The notes under the pieces were generated by a model, which saw only the letters and a list, made by a program, of their open reading frames with translations, was not told the origin of the DNA and searched no databases. Below, piece by piece: positions 26,595 to 38,300 of a stretch of 64,000 nt of DNA. Every line of letters starts with the position of its first letter. The stretch's first letter is position 1. Source of the stretch: Doris montereyensis (Eukaryota > Mollusca > Gastropoda > Nudibranchia > Dorididae); NCBI GenBank assembly GCA_037039925.1, contig JAXRKP010001042.1, positions 40,001 through 104,000 of the forward strand, in the 5' to 3' direction. A program made the position numbers and the translations under genes.

Positions 26595-29390
26595 CTAAAT
26601 ACAACAGAACCCGCCATCAGCTGGTTCCGCTGGTCTTGAAAGCTGTTGTGGGAGAGGCTGTCCGAAGCCAGGCATGGAATTTGAACCACAAACCACAGGC
26701 ATACCCACGGCGTTGGTCAACGTGGACAGGCGGGATTCCGACATGTTCAGGGTTTTGGACCGTGCAAGGCCAGAAGCAACGGGATTAAGTTTGCTGGACA
26801 AGTCAGCCCTTGTGCCTGCGGTGTTTTGGGGAACGGCAGCCCGTTTTGATGGGCTTGGCCTAAGACGGAGTGCGAACTAAACCAGCTAGCTCTGGGCGAA
26901 GACAACAGCTGAGAGGATAACACAGAATGGTGCCTGGACGTGGATGGATGGCTAGGCCCCTCCACACATTTGGCACTGCTGATGTCTGAGATGACAGTTT
27001 GCTGTTGCTGCTGCTGTTGCTGCTGTGGTTGTTGGTGTTGCGAAGAAGGTGAGGGTGTTGAAGATGAAGAGGATGAAGACGCTTGAGGTAACAGACCTAG
27101 AGGTGAAGTGACTTGAGCAGGGAAGGTGTCGGGGAGTGTGTGCCGGACTGTGGTTGGAACAGATTCCAAGGGGGACGGATGCCGGACAAGCACAAAAATA
27201 GATTCGGAAGAGGAGTTACTGGGTGAGGGGTTAGATCTGAGAGGATCGGACAGTATAGTCTTTTGAATAGGAGAGGACTTCAACGATGTGTTGGAAGTCA
27301 ATGTATATTGAACAGAGTTTGAAATTTTGGTTGACGAATTCTCAAAAAGCGGGGGCGATGATCCCTGGGATATTGACAAACCCAGCGCTGATGAAAGAGA
27401 TGACAATGCAGATGGGTTATTGATATTATCCGACAAAGTAAGCCTGCTGTTGCCAGCAATTTCAGAAATGACTACATTTGGTGGTGGCAGTTTCAGTTTA
27501 GCATGGCTGGAAGACGACGTTTGTGACTGCCTTTGCATTGCCAACAATTCTGATGAACCAGAGTTAATCCTTCCCCGCTGGCCTGAGTCCTGGGCAAAGA
27601 GAGTTTTGTCTCTGACGGCATCGACCGCGCCACCTTTGCATTGTCTCTTGCAGACAGATGAGTTTGATTACTACTCAGAGATTGCATGTTTGAGTCTGTG
27701 AGATTAAGTTTTGTAGCTGCAGCAGAATTTTTCACATTTCTCCTGCCCAAGTTCAAGGACGTTGACGGTGATGGAGCCGACTGTTTTTTGGATGGACGAA
27801 TTTGTTGGTGCGACAACTGCAGCTGTTGTTTCAATTGCAGAATTTGCTGCTGTTGCTGCTTTTGTTGCTGCTGTTGTTGCTGCAGTTGTTGCTGTTGAGT
27901 TAGTATCACAGATGAAGCCTTGGCCAGTTTGGCCCTTTCGCAAAAGGAGGCAATGAGAGGGACGTGGATGATAGAGATGATGACGACGAGACTGCTGATG
28001 AGGATGGCGACGGTGCAAAGGTCAGCGGGGCCGATGTGGTTGACAATCCTAAAGATAACGAAGGGCGGGAGGAAGGTGTGCCTTGTCTGGGAAACACCGA
28101 AATGGAGGCTGCAGGGGATGATTTCGACAATGGCACAGATTCTTTCCCCCTGAAAGCCTCGGAGTTCACATGTGCCGACAGCAGACCCGACTGCACTTCC
28201 CCCGTTGGATAGGCGGGGGGAGGAGGCGGGGGAGGAGGAGGAGGGGAAGGGACGATATGTTTCCATAAGGGAGTCTGAATAACCCCTGGCGTAGTTTGCA
28301 GCGGATGGGAATCACTCGGGAGGTGGCGAATAACAGTCTTGGCGATGGCGTTTGTAAACTGGCCGAGGCCCTGGGCCTGCTGAGCAGCGTGAGCCAGGCC
28401 CATGGCGTTCTTGGCGGCATTGGCAGCCAGCTGCGAGTGGGCTAGGCGCTCCAACTGTCCGTACACCAAATTCAAATCTGTTGTGTGCGAGTGGACGCCA
28501 CCCGAATGAGACGCACGGCCGTGGCACCTGAGGTGTGGGGCAGAGACAGGGAAGACTTGAGGGCAGAGGAGGCAACGGGCAGATTATGAGATTCGGTGAT
28601 CTGAGGGGGAGGAGGAGGAGGAGGGGAGGGGGACGAGCTTTGTGGTGAGCTTGTTGCCAAAATGCTGCTCTGAAATTGGAAGTCACGGTTGATATTCGTT
28701 ATGCGACAGGTGTAGCATGACCATGGTTCTGTTGCTGCTGTTGTGCATTTGATTGATGGGTTTGCACCGTCTGACGCATCTGTACATTAGCCTGATGTGC
28801 CTGCAACTGTGCACTGATTGGCTGGTGTGGCAGTATCTGTATGTTGGGAGGGACCTGGGCATGTTGTTGTCTGCACCAACTGCGGTGTACCGTCCGAGAC
28901 AGATGTACCGCCTGAGAATGCTGTTGTATGTTTGTAGGGGCCGCGCATGATGCTGTTGGTGTGTGGTGGTTATATTGCCCTGATTGTGAAGGGCGAGACC
29001 TATCTGCGACGACAGAGAGAGATTCATGTCGCCAGAACCAGAGGGCAGCAACATGTTGCCCTTGACCCATGAACTGCTGTACACTCGGGATCTGGCTCGA
29101 CGACACAGCTGAAATATCCATGGCACTGTTACCTTCAAGAGCATTGGCCCCTGTGGCATCAGCAGACGGTATATTCGTAGAAAGGTTGTCGTTTCCCAAG
29201 GAGGCGGAATGGCCCAGCTCTCCATCTGTCTGAAGGTTCTGTGCCAATATCATAGCCAACTGCATCGACTCTTCCTCCGACATGGCCTTGCACAAAAGTG
29301 TCTCCAAAGCATCTCTGACTTTATTTCCACTCACGGCTGAGTCCATAGTAGTTTGCTCCACCTCTTCGTGGTCCGCATCACCTGGTTTTT
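26595..29390 (-). CDS. INO80D: INO80D-like exon 9 (long C-terminal Q/P/S-rich exon)
   Basis: The acceptor CTTTTCACAG is followed in the correct phase by EKPGDADHEEVEQTTMDSAV, then a helical-looking segment VRDALETLLCKAMSEEESMQ and LAMILAQNLQTDGELG. The rest is low complexity: QQQQLQQQQQQQKQQQQQ, a run of ten prolines, and Ser-rich stretches. The end reads MSESRLSTLTNAVGMPVVCG ... PADGGFCCI with stop TAG at 26597-26595. Frame changes are needed near 29050, 28930, 28690, 28490, 27920, 27510 and 26800. Between them the frames are free of stops, as expected for a coding exon with scattered one-base indels. Disordered C-termini are usual in this family. Confidence 0.7.
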
Positions 29391-32300
29391 CTGTGAAAAG
29401 ATATAACAGTATATCATATAAATTCCACCTTCAATGAGTAACAGTCTGTTTGCTTATTTGATGTCTGTATGCGCCCATACACACACACACACACACACAC
29501 TCCCTCTATTTCTCTTTTATCAACCATTTCATCTGCTTCATTTAGTAAAAATATTCAGTTTTCACCCATGTGGAACAATGCCCTTTTTCTTCCACAATAT
29601 CCACTTTAACCATCAAGTCACTTATGATTAGTAAACCTACAAATCCATTTGTGTGTACTTTGTGTGTATGAAACACCAAGTAGTGGTCAAGGGCAATCAA
29701 TACAAGTATGCTCACCAAAACAACTCCAATGTGTCAAACTGCATTTTTATTCACAACCTCCTGCACTTCAGACTCGTCCAGCAGTCGTGTTGCTTTGCTC
29801 CAACCGCAATTCAAACGGTTTGTCAAAATCTGTAATAAAACATGTCACATAAGAGTAAGTGTGATTTAAATTTGGAGTCAACACAACGTCTCTGGCAAAT
29901 CCCAAGTGTGTATTAGCTGTTAAAATGTCTGAACTCGGTGGTGGGAAACACCACAGTGACACTTTGTATTCATTAATAAGCATTGATCTTATGTGGACTC
30001 CACTGTAGGCTGTACTAATATAGGAGAGAAGATATGTGGGCTCCACTGTAGGCTGTACTAATATAGAAGAGAAGATATGTGGGCTCCACTGTAGGCTGTA
30101 CTAATATAGATGAGAAGATATGTGGGCTCCACTGTAGGCTGTACTTATATAGAAGAGAAGATATGTGGGCTCCATTGTAGGCTGTACTTATATAGAAGAG
30201 AAGATATGTGGGCTCCACTGTAGGTTGTACTAATATAGAAGAGAAAATATGTGACTCCACTGTAGGCTGTACTAATATAGAAGAGAGGAGAAGCAGATAC
30301 TTCCAGAGTGGCAACATTACGCAGAGGCTACATTTCACTGTATTACAATAAAGTTGTCGCTTTGATTTAATTTCACCCACATCCACACCAAGGTGAACTC
30401 TGGGTTTTAGATAGGATAATTGATTTTACCCGGACTGTAAACAGTCATGGGATCTTTCGTGTCCACAGTTTTGTGATCTGCACACGAGACTTACTTTTTT
30501 ATCACCCGTCTGTTGCAAGTTTTTTAAAATCCCAAACTGCTGCTTGTACCCATTTGCACCTGAGCCCAGTAGGAAATGCATGTTAAGAATCTTTCCCAAG
30601 AATACAACCATGGACCTAGCATTGCCCGGCTTCAAATATAGGACCTGAAGATTCCAAGCCAGACAACCTAATGCCACAAATCCCAAAAGAGGTGCAGAAA
30701 ATTGTGATCCATAAAGACATTTTTGCTTCAACAAGGACCAAAAAATGCTGAAAATAATTAATACAAAAATCTTACCAGGCAATAACGGATCTGCCATCTC
30801 CAGTTCCAACGGTTTGTTGGGTTTTACGCTCTTGGCGGTGTTAAACGACTGAGTGGTTGGAACAGCTGGTGGTTTTGCTGGGGCAGTAACAACAGCAGCA
30901 GCAACAGCACTAGCAACAGCACTAGCAGCACTAGCAGCAACAGCAGCAGCAGCAGCAGGCACAGGTGTTGGCTCTGCAGCAGAAGACGTAGAAGGCACCT
31001 CCTCTTCGGGTTGTGAAGGGGGTCCAATCCCAAACATCAACGCCAGATAAGGCTGTAAATATATTGGAGAGAAAAACATTTTAAAAGGTCTTTTCAGACT
31101 ATCTTTCTTTGTTGCTTTATTTGAAATTCATCCTGTGATATCATGGTGAACCAAGAGGAAACAGCAAGATGAAAAATAAGTGAAAGTGGGAATGCAAAAG
31201 AGAAACGACCTAGCAGCAGCACTCGCCAACCACCAATTTTCAGACTACAATCTCAGATGCATATTTTCTATTTCAAACAAAAACATGCTTTACAGAACAA
31301 AATATTGGAAATATAAAAAACAGCCATGTGTTTCCAACCCATAATGCACTTTAAACGATAAACAATCAGTCTGCAAGACACAGAGATGCAAATTCAAAAA
31401 CGTTGTAATCGAACAGAATATACTGTGGGATCATAATCACAATGATAACTGTCAACACTTTCACATGGTCTTTATTCTTATAATTGTTTTGGACCCTGTA
31501 GCCTTAATAAACCCACCAGCTATTTGGGCCACGAAGACTGAAAACATTTAGATTTAATCCAAACACATCCACACCCCCCCCCCCACCACAATCCCCTAAC
31601 CATATATCCCTAACCCCTGTACTTTTTTTTTTAACACAAGGTTTGAAAATTTGATGTTATTTCCCTTTAGATAATATTTATAATAACTAGATCTACATGT
31701 AGTTTAGATCTAATGACAGCTATCTTAAAGACTTTCGTTGATTGGTAACAAAATGGTGGGGAAAACGAGTCAAGAACTCCATATTCAGTCTGAAAAAGTG
31801 GCATAAATTGTGTTATTCAAATAAATTTACTAAAAATGTAAGTTTTATGGCTTTTCACAATGGATTTAAGGTTAAATGAAAGACATGACAATTTTGAACG
31901 AGAAATTATCACAAGCAGCTCTCTCATTGGCTGAAAATATTGACTTGGCCCAAATAGCTAATGGGACGTGAAACTCCTGAGTAGTATTGGTAATAATAAG
32001 CGGCTTTAGGTAGGGGTGGGCACTATTATTTGGAATATTGAGTAGTTTGGGATGTGTTTGTTTTTTATTTATACATTCACCAGATGTTCACCCATACATA
32101 TACATTGTGCAAATCTACTTTTAAAGCTACACATTACAAATTATGTAATGAATAAGAACATGAAATAATATTGAAGCCCCATGGAAACAAAGACAAGACA
32201 AACACAAAGGAGTAGACAGAAGAAAGTCGTGTTTGTACACTACAATTTGTAGTCTACAGCCGGATCAACTTTACGGAATTCTCTAGAAAGAGTAAAATTC

Positions 32301-35300
32301 ATCACAGGCTTGCTGTAACATGAAAAAAGAAAAGAGAAATAGAGCAGTAATACTAAATCAATCTCTGCTTTGCGTAATGACACACAACTCCAAAGGACTT
32401 ACTGGAATCAAGGCCAACACGTTCAGCAGGTGGCAATGATATTTGCTGGCGGGCATGCCGTCCTTTTTTCTTTTTCTTGCCCTTGCGTGGGGCCGTGTCA
32501 GTGCTGGAGGTTTCGACTTTTTACGGGGTTTCTTCTTGTTCTCTGCTTCCAGTTGTTTCTGATAATTATCCTGAGAAAAGACAATCAGATACATTGTATC
32601 CGAGAAGTTTACATCGTGACAACGCATGAAAGAACGGAATACTGCACCAAAAGCAAATTAAAAATGATAGATTGTAAATCTCAGTAGTTATGATGGAAAA
32701 TAGTTGAATACAAAGAAGATGCACTCAGATATATGCTAAACAAGGAAATAGAATATCTATTCGCGTTACTCCATTTCCTACAATTGAGAGAAAACAAAAC
32801 CTACAACAAAGGGACTAAACCAGCCCTCCAAAATATCTTTTTTAAAACCCTGAAAACATTGTCAGGGGTGCAAGGCAACACAATAATTTAGAGGTAATGG
32901 GTCGTCCTCTTACCCAAAAGGTCAGAGGTTCTCGCCCAGACAGGTTCAAAACTTTTACTCCAGTTTTTCCGGGTAAAAACCAACCTCCTGTTCCAGGTAG
33001 GTGGATAGACACCTAGCCTCATCGGAAGGGTGATAAAAGTAGGTCCCATATGCAGATCAAAACATTCTGTGCATGTTAAAGATCCCTTGACTGTTTGTGG
33101 GACAGTCCTGGCAAAATCAAATTCTACCAAAATCCCAGAGCTCAGCGTAGTTGTAGGTAGATGTGGTAAAGCCGAATCAAACAAGGGGTGTAAGAGGCCT
33201 GATGGTATCCCAGTGGGGATAAAGAGGCCAAGCCACTAGCCCAAACTTTGACAATTTCAACAGAAATTTAAGCTATTTTTAAACAGCCAAGAACCCTACA
33301 ACCCCCTTGGAATATGTGTTAAAACCAACATAATCTATTCTTAAGAGTTCATTTAAGTATAATTTCTAACTTATGACCTGTCCAAAAAATGTGGCAATCC
33401 GATTATAACTGGAAACGCTTCAACCCTGCAAAACACCGAGGGGAATCTTTGAATCATAAATACTTTTTAAACATACAATAAATTTTGCTAAGAACATCAT
33501 GAAAATAAAACTAATAGTTACAAATCTTAGTCCAGAGTAAATCATATAATCTAGTGCCAAATCAAATTAATGGTACGTATAACGCTTATAATATAATGCC
33601 AAACACAATTATTATGAAAACGTTTCTCCAAGTCACAACAGCTCCCTATGAAACCCACACCCGAGAGCAAAATGTAAATACTCACAGCCTTGGCCGCATG
33701 GACTGGACATAGAGGCAACTCGTGACGAATGTCAAAGACAGGCATGCAACACTGAGTGTTATCAGCAAACTTGGCTGTGCAGTAGTCGAATATCTGCTGG
33801 TTGATATTGTACATGATGTCTGAGGCAATGGTAAAGGAACATAATCGCAGTCATGGCTTTCATTCATGTTTTACACTGTGATGTATTTTTTTAACTAAAA
33901 TTCTTCTGATAAGTTTTAAAAAACAGACAAAATAAGATACATATATATTTATGTGTAATAATTGCTGTAATTCAAGTATCACTAAGATTTGTACAACTAC
34001 TATCTTATCTCCAGTTACTATGATGGATTCCTTCCAATCCTTTAATTTTAATTGCCCTCACCGCAAGTTATTGAGATTACAGTAAGGCCATAACTGGTCT
34101 TGGATTTTGACTTTACTTGGTTCCAAATTTTTCATTATATAACAAGGCAGTCATAGCCTTTCCCACTCTAGAAAAACTCTTTGATCACAAGAGACACAAA
34201 ACAAAATTGTCAAGACAAGGATACGTCGTAAGCAGTGATTGGTGTATGGCAAACAAGGACTTGTGCACTGGCCATCAGTTGAGCTGTTATGACAACACGT
34301 CTTCTGTGGCTGAGGACGAAGCTTTTTCAGTCTGCAAAATCATACAAGTAAATCATGTTTACAGCAATCCTTTCATGAAAACCACACTCAACATGTATAT
34401 AACATAATCACAAATTATAAATATATCTGTATGATAAACGCTGCATGAAAACATACGTTGTTGTTTATACCGTACAAGAATTTAAGTTTGATCACACACA
34501 AATCTGACAAAAGTGATCCTTCACATCATCATCTCAGAATTCCCTAAAATAGTGTACATGAAATATCTATTCATTTGTATTAAAAGTAAAAAGCTCAAAC
34601 GAATCCATTTCTCATTTAAGAATATACATCCACAGAAAAAAAAATATGTTAGAGATTATGTATAACATCTGAATACTATGCTGATCTAGAGGGTGAGACT
34701 AAGCCGACTTGCTTTATTGAACCCTTTCAAAGCATTTACACATAATATGTGTGTGAAGCTGACAAACCCTGTCAGAAGGTAAAATTTTCAAACTGGGCTA
34801 GATTTTTTTTTTTGCACAAACTGATGGCAAAATGCGGTCTGAGAATTTTAATTTGAACTTTTTTTGGCTAAAAATTGGTCAAAGTTTGATGAAGTGACAA
34901 TTTTTTTGTAACAAGCATTTCAAGCATACAGGAAATATCTTTTAGAGAAAATCACATTCAAAGTTTTTCTTTTGTTACAAAGAAAGTTTCCAGCTATGTA
35001 CTACAAAATACCTTTTAAACATATTTGTAGGCACTTTCAAGGCAAAACACCTCATTGCGATGGTCATAAAATACTATTTCAACTAAAAATACAAAGAACA
35101 CAATTTTCATAAATTTGTCATCAAAAACGCTTTCTTTTCGGTGAGGGTTTTGTTGCTGGTGCCTTTTTTTCCCCCTCTCTCTCTCTCCCTCCCTCTCTAT
35201 TGGCAAATATCGCCTATACGCATCGCATCCTCACCCATTATATAAGTCGGAAGTTTACTGCATCGGTTTCAGCAGAATGGCAACACGATAAACCTGTAAC

Positions 35301-38300
35301 ACACAATAAGGAATTTTACAAAAAACGGAACAAAAAGCTGCCGGTTTTCATCTATCAACACGATCTGGAACGCGCGAGTCATCTGATCAATGGTAAAACA
35401 CTAGCCGTGGACTCCACGCCCGAGGTGTCGGGAAACACAAACACAGGCTTCACATCTTATTAAGAACTAGGGAAAAGTCAGGGAACTCTCCAAACCAGAT
35501 GCCCAAGCATTACGTCACCAAATAAACGCCAGGGAAACCTCGGCCCACAGACCCGTGCAGGTCCGTGTAACATTGCGTCACTGGCATTGGACCTAGAATT
35601 TTCAGTTATGCCCTTGACTGAAAAACATGACTTTTAAAAGCTAATTTACTCGCCTCACTGTCCTTTGCTATCTCTTAAAGTTATATATTTGGAATCCTCA
35701 GGTTCTAAGCTTTAACAGGGTATATAACACTTGTAAGAAATATAACATGTACATTTTGACAAAAGAGGGAAATGGGGATGGACCATTTTGTGAAACCTGC
35801 CATATATATTATATATAGATATCTTCTGTCCCAACTTTTACTCACTTTTTCTTTGACTTCTTGATGTGCATAATCTGCCATAGCGCTCGAACAGCACAGG
35901 CACCACTCACGAACAGTGCGAATCAAAGCCAACGTGGCTTGGTTGTTGTTCTGTCGAAGTGCATAATTACTCTTAGAGGCAATCCTTGCTTGACGCCACT
36001 GCCGTCGAAGTCTTGTCTTCAACAGGGACAGCTTTGTAGGCCTCATTTCCACTGGCACATCAGTATTACATCTGCAGTTAGGTAAAATCAACACAAAAGA
36101 ACCTCATGAATTCTTTAAAACATTTCACTAAATTACATCAAGAGCTTTAGTTTTGTTCATCCTGAGAGCATCGCAAGCGTTGGATAGGATAAATTGCAGT
36201 GAGACAAAAATAAAAAACCCAAAATCTCTTCCTTAAGAGAAAATAACAAGATGAAAGACAAGTGAAAGGAAAGAAAAAGGATCTACCAATAGGATTTGTC
36301 AACCACCCACCAAAGCAAAGGAAACCAAGGGTAAACTTTTCCTCACGAGAAATTAAATTAAAAACAAGAGGTAAATAACAGTGCAAGTATACTCACTGAT
36401 CATTTTCATCTGCTTCTTCATCATCCGATGATGCAGAAAATGTCTGGTTGCCATGGTAACATGTCGTCATCTTCATTTGCATCTTCTTCATCTGAACTAC
36501 ATAAAACTAGAATAGTATGAAAAAAAGAAATTTAATATATACATGCCTCTACAGAGCCTAAACATAACTCGGATTCAATAATAATGCAAAGAGAAACATG
36601 TGCATCCATGATCTTCAACTTATTTGAAGCATGCATCTAAGATTTACGTCAAATTCAATGGGGTTTTTTTACATGTGCTGAAATTGATTGTGATAGTAGA
36701 GAACTTTTAATTTCCGATACAGCATAACAAAATTTTTCATATATTTCAAAGTATATCAGCATTTACATTTACAGGCTTAATTTCAAAATAACACAAGAAT
36801 TTCATAAAAAATTGTAGCTGAAATCTTAATATCTTAATTTTTATCTATTTTTTAATCTTGGAAACTTCTCAACTTAAAGTGTGTTAAAAGCCCAAATCAG
36901 TTCAGTTTGATTAAAAATCATCACCTAATAAGGTAATGTGATTTTTTTTTCTGAAAAGTTGTGTTAAAGATGCATTTACATAAAAAATACAATAGTCACT
37001 TTTTTTAAAATACTGATTACTCAAGCACCAACCCATCAAAGTTGGCAAGTTAAAAAAGGCTTTCAAAGGGGAAAAGAATGTTCATCAAGTCATACAGAAA
37101 GTTGATTTTATTTAAATCTATTGAATAATAATAATATATAAAGCTACTTACAGGGACCAACCATGCAATGATTACTGAGTTGCCTTTTGGCGTAATATGA
37201 ATAAAACTTAGGGCCGATTCACTCTTGAGTTTCTTCAGGGTTGACTTTTTCGGACAGTATTCCTTTCAGCTTCCTCAGTTTGGTTTGTGGAACTGAGGCG
37301 ACTGTGGCAGGGTGTGTTTTATTTACATTCTTTGGTCTCGTAGAAGGCACCTGAGAATTCAGACCTGAATGGGCAAGTTTATGAGGGGGGCGGGGGGAAC
37401 GTAGGGAGGTGGAGGAGGAAGGCTCAGCTGAGCAGCTAGAGTATTTGGTGAGGAAAGAGTTCTTGACGACTGACTTGTAGATGCAGTATCCACAACCAAC
37501 TGCGTACGATTCAGAATAGACAGTATGTCTATATCTGGCGGTGGTGTCAGTGCTGAAACATGGTTATTCAATGATTTATTTTCTCGTGGCACTTCAGCTT
37601 CTGATGGTTGGTCCATAGCGCCTGATAGAATCGGAGAGGAAAAGGAGTGGGTGGGTGTGCTGGCCACGCGGTTGGGCGAGAGCCAGGGGACAGAATCGAG
37701 GGCTGATGTGGAGGAGGAGGAGGGTGAATGAAAGTGATGTCATTGATGATGAGCCAAGGGCCCCTTCTCTTGAAATGAGGGATTTATGAACATTTTGGAC
37801 GTGTCCTATCACAGAGTTGAGATGAGCCTGAGGACTAGCAGTTGGAAGATCTGACGACGTGATCGAGGGAGCGGTGATAACACAGACGAGCCTGGGTACG
37901 GAGGAGGAAGGCGTGGAGGGGTATGGGGGGTTAGAAGATGACTGGAAAGGTCAGCGTTTGTTTCAGGAGCAGTTTGAAATTCCATGTTGTCTTGAGCTGC
38001 CAGTGTTGCTAACAAAGACGTGTCAATCTGAGGTAGAGGGGGTATATCTTGGGTTACAAGTCTTTTTTCCATACCACTAACAGCCAGACTGGAAGGGTAC
38101 TGAGCTGCAGGTGTTGGAGGACTGAAGGCTAGAGAAGAAGCAGAACCAGGACTCGGGCTATGGTCCATGGGTAGCCCTGTTTCAGGGCTCGACAATTGCA
38201 GTGGACTGGAGTTCGAATCTGTATGGTTCTGTTCTTGAGATTTTCGAAGTTTTTCAGTGATTTTATTTTGGGCTATTTTAGTTTGTAACTTGTTCATAGT

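Noticed and set aside
27327..28212. Several plus-strand frames of 60-125 codons
   Set aside because: Antisense shadows of the long Q/P/S-rich last exon of the INO80D-like gene.
34117..34407. 96-codon plus-strand frame
   Set aside because: It is antisense to INO80D-like exon 5, whose Cys/His pattern on the minus strand explains the sequence.
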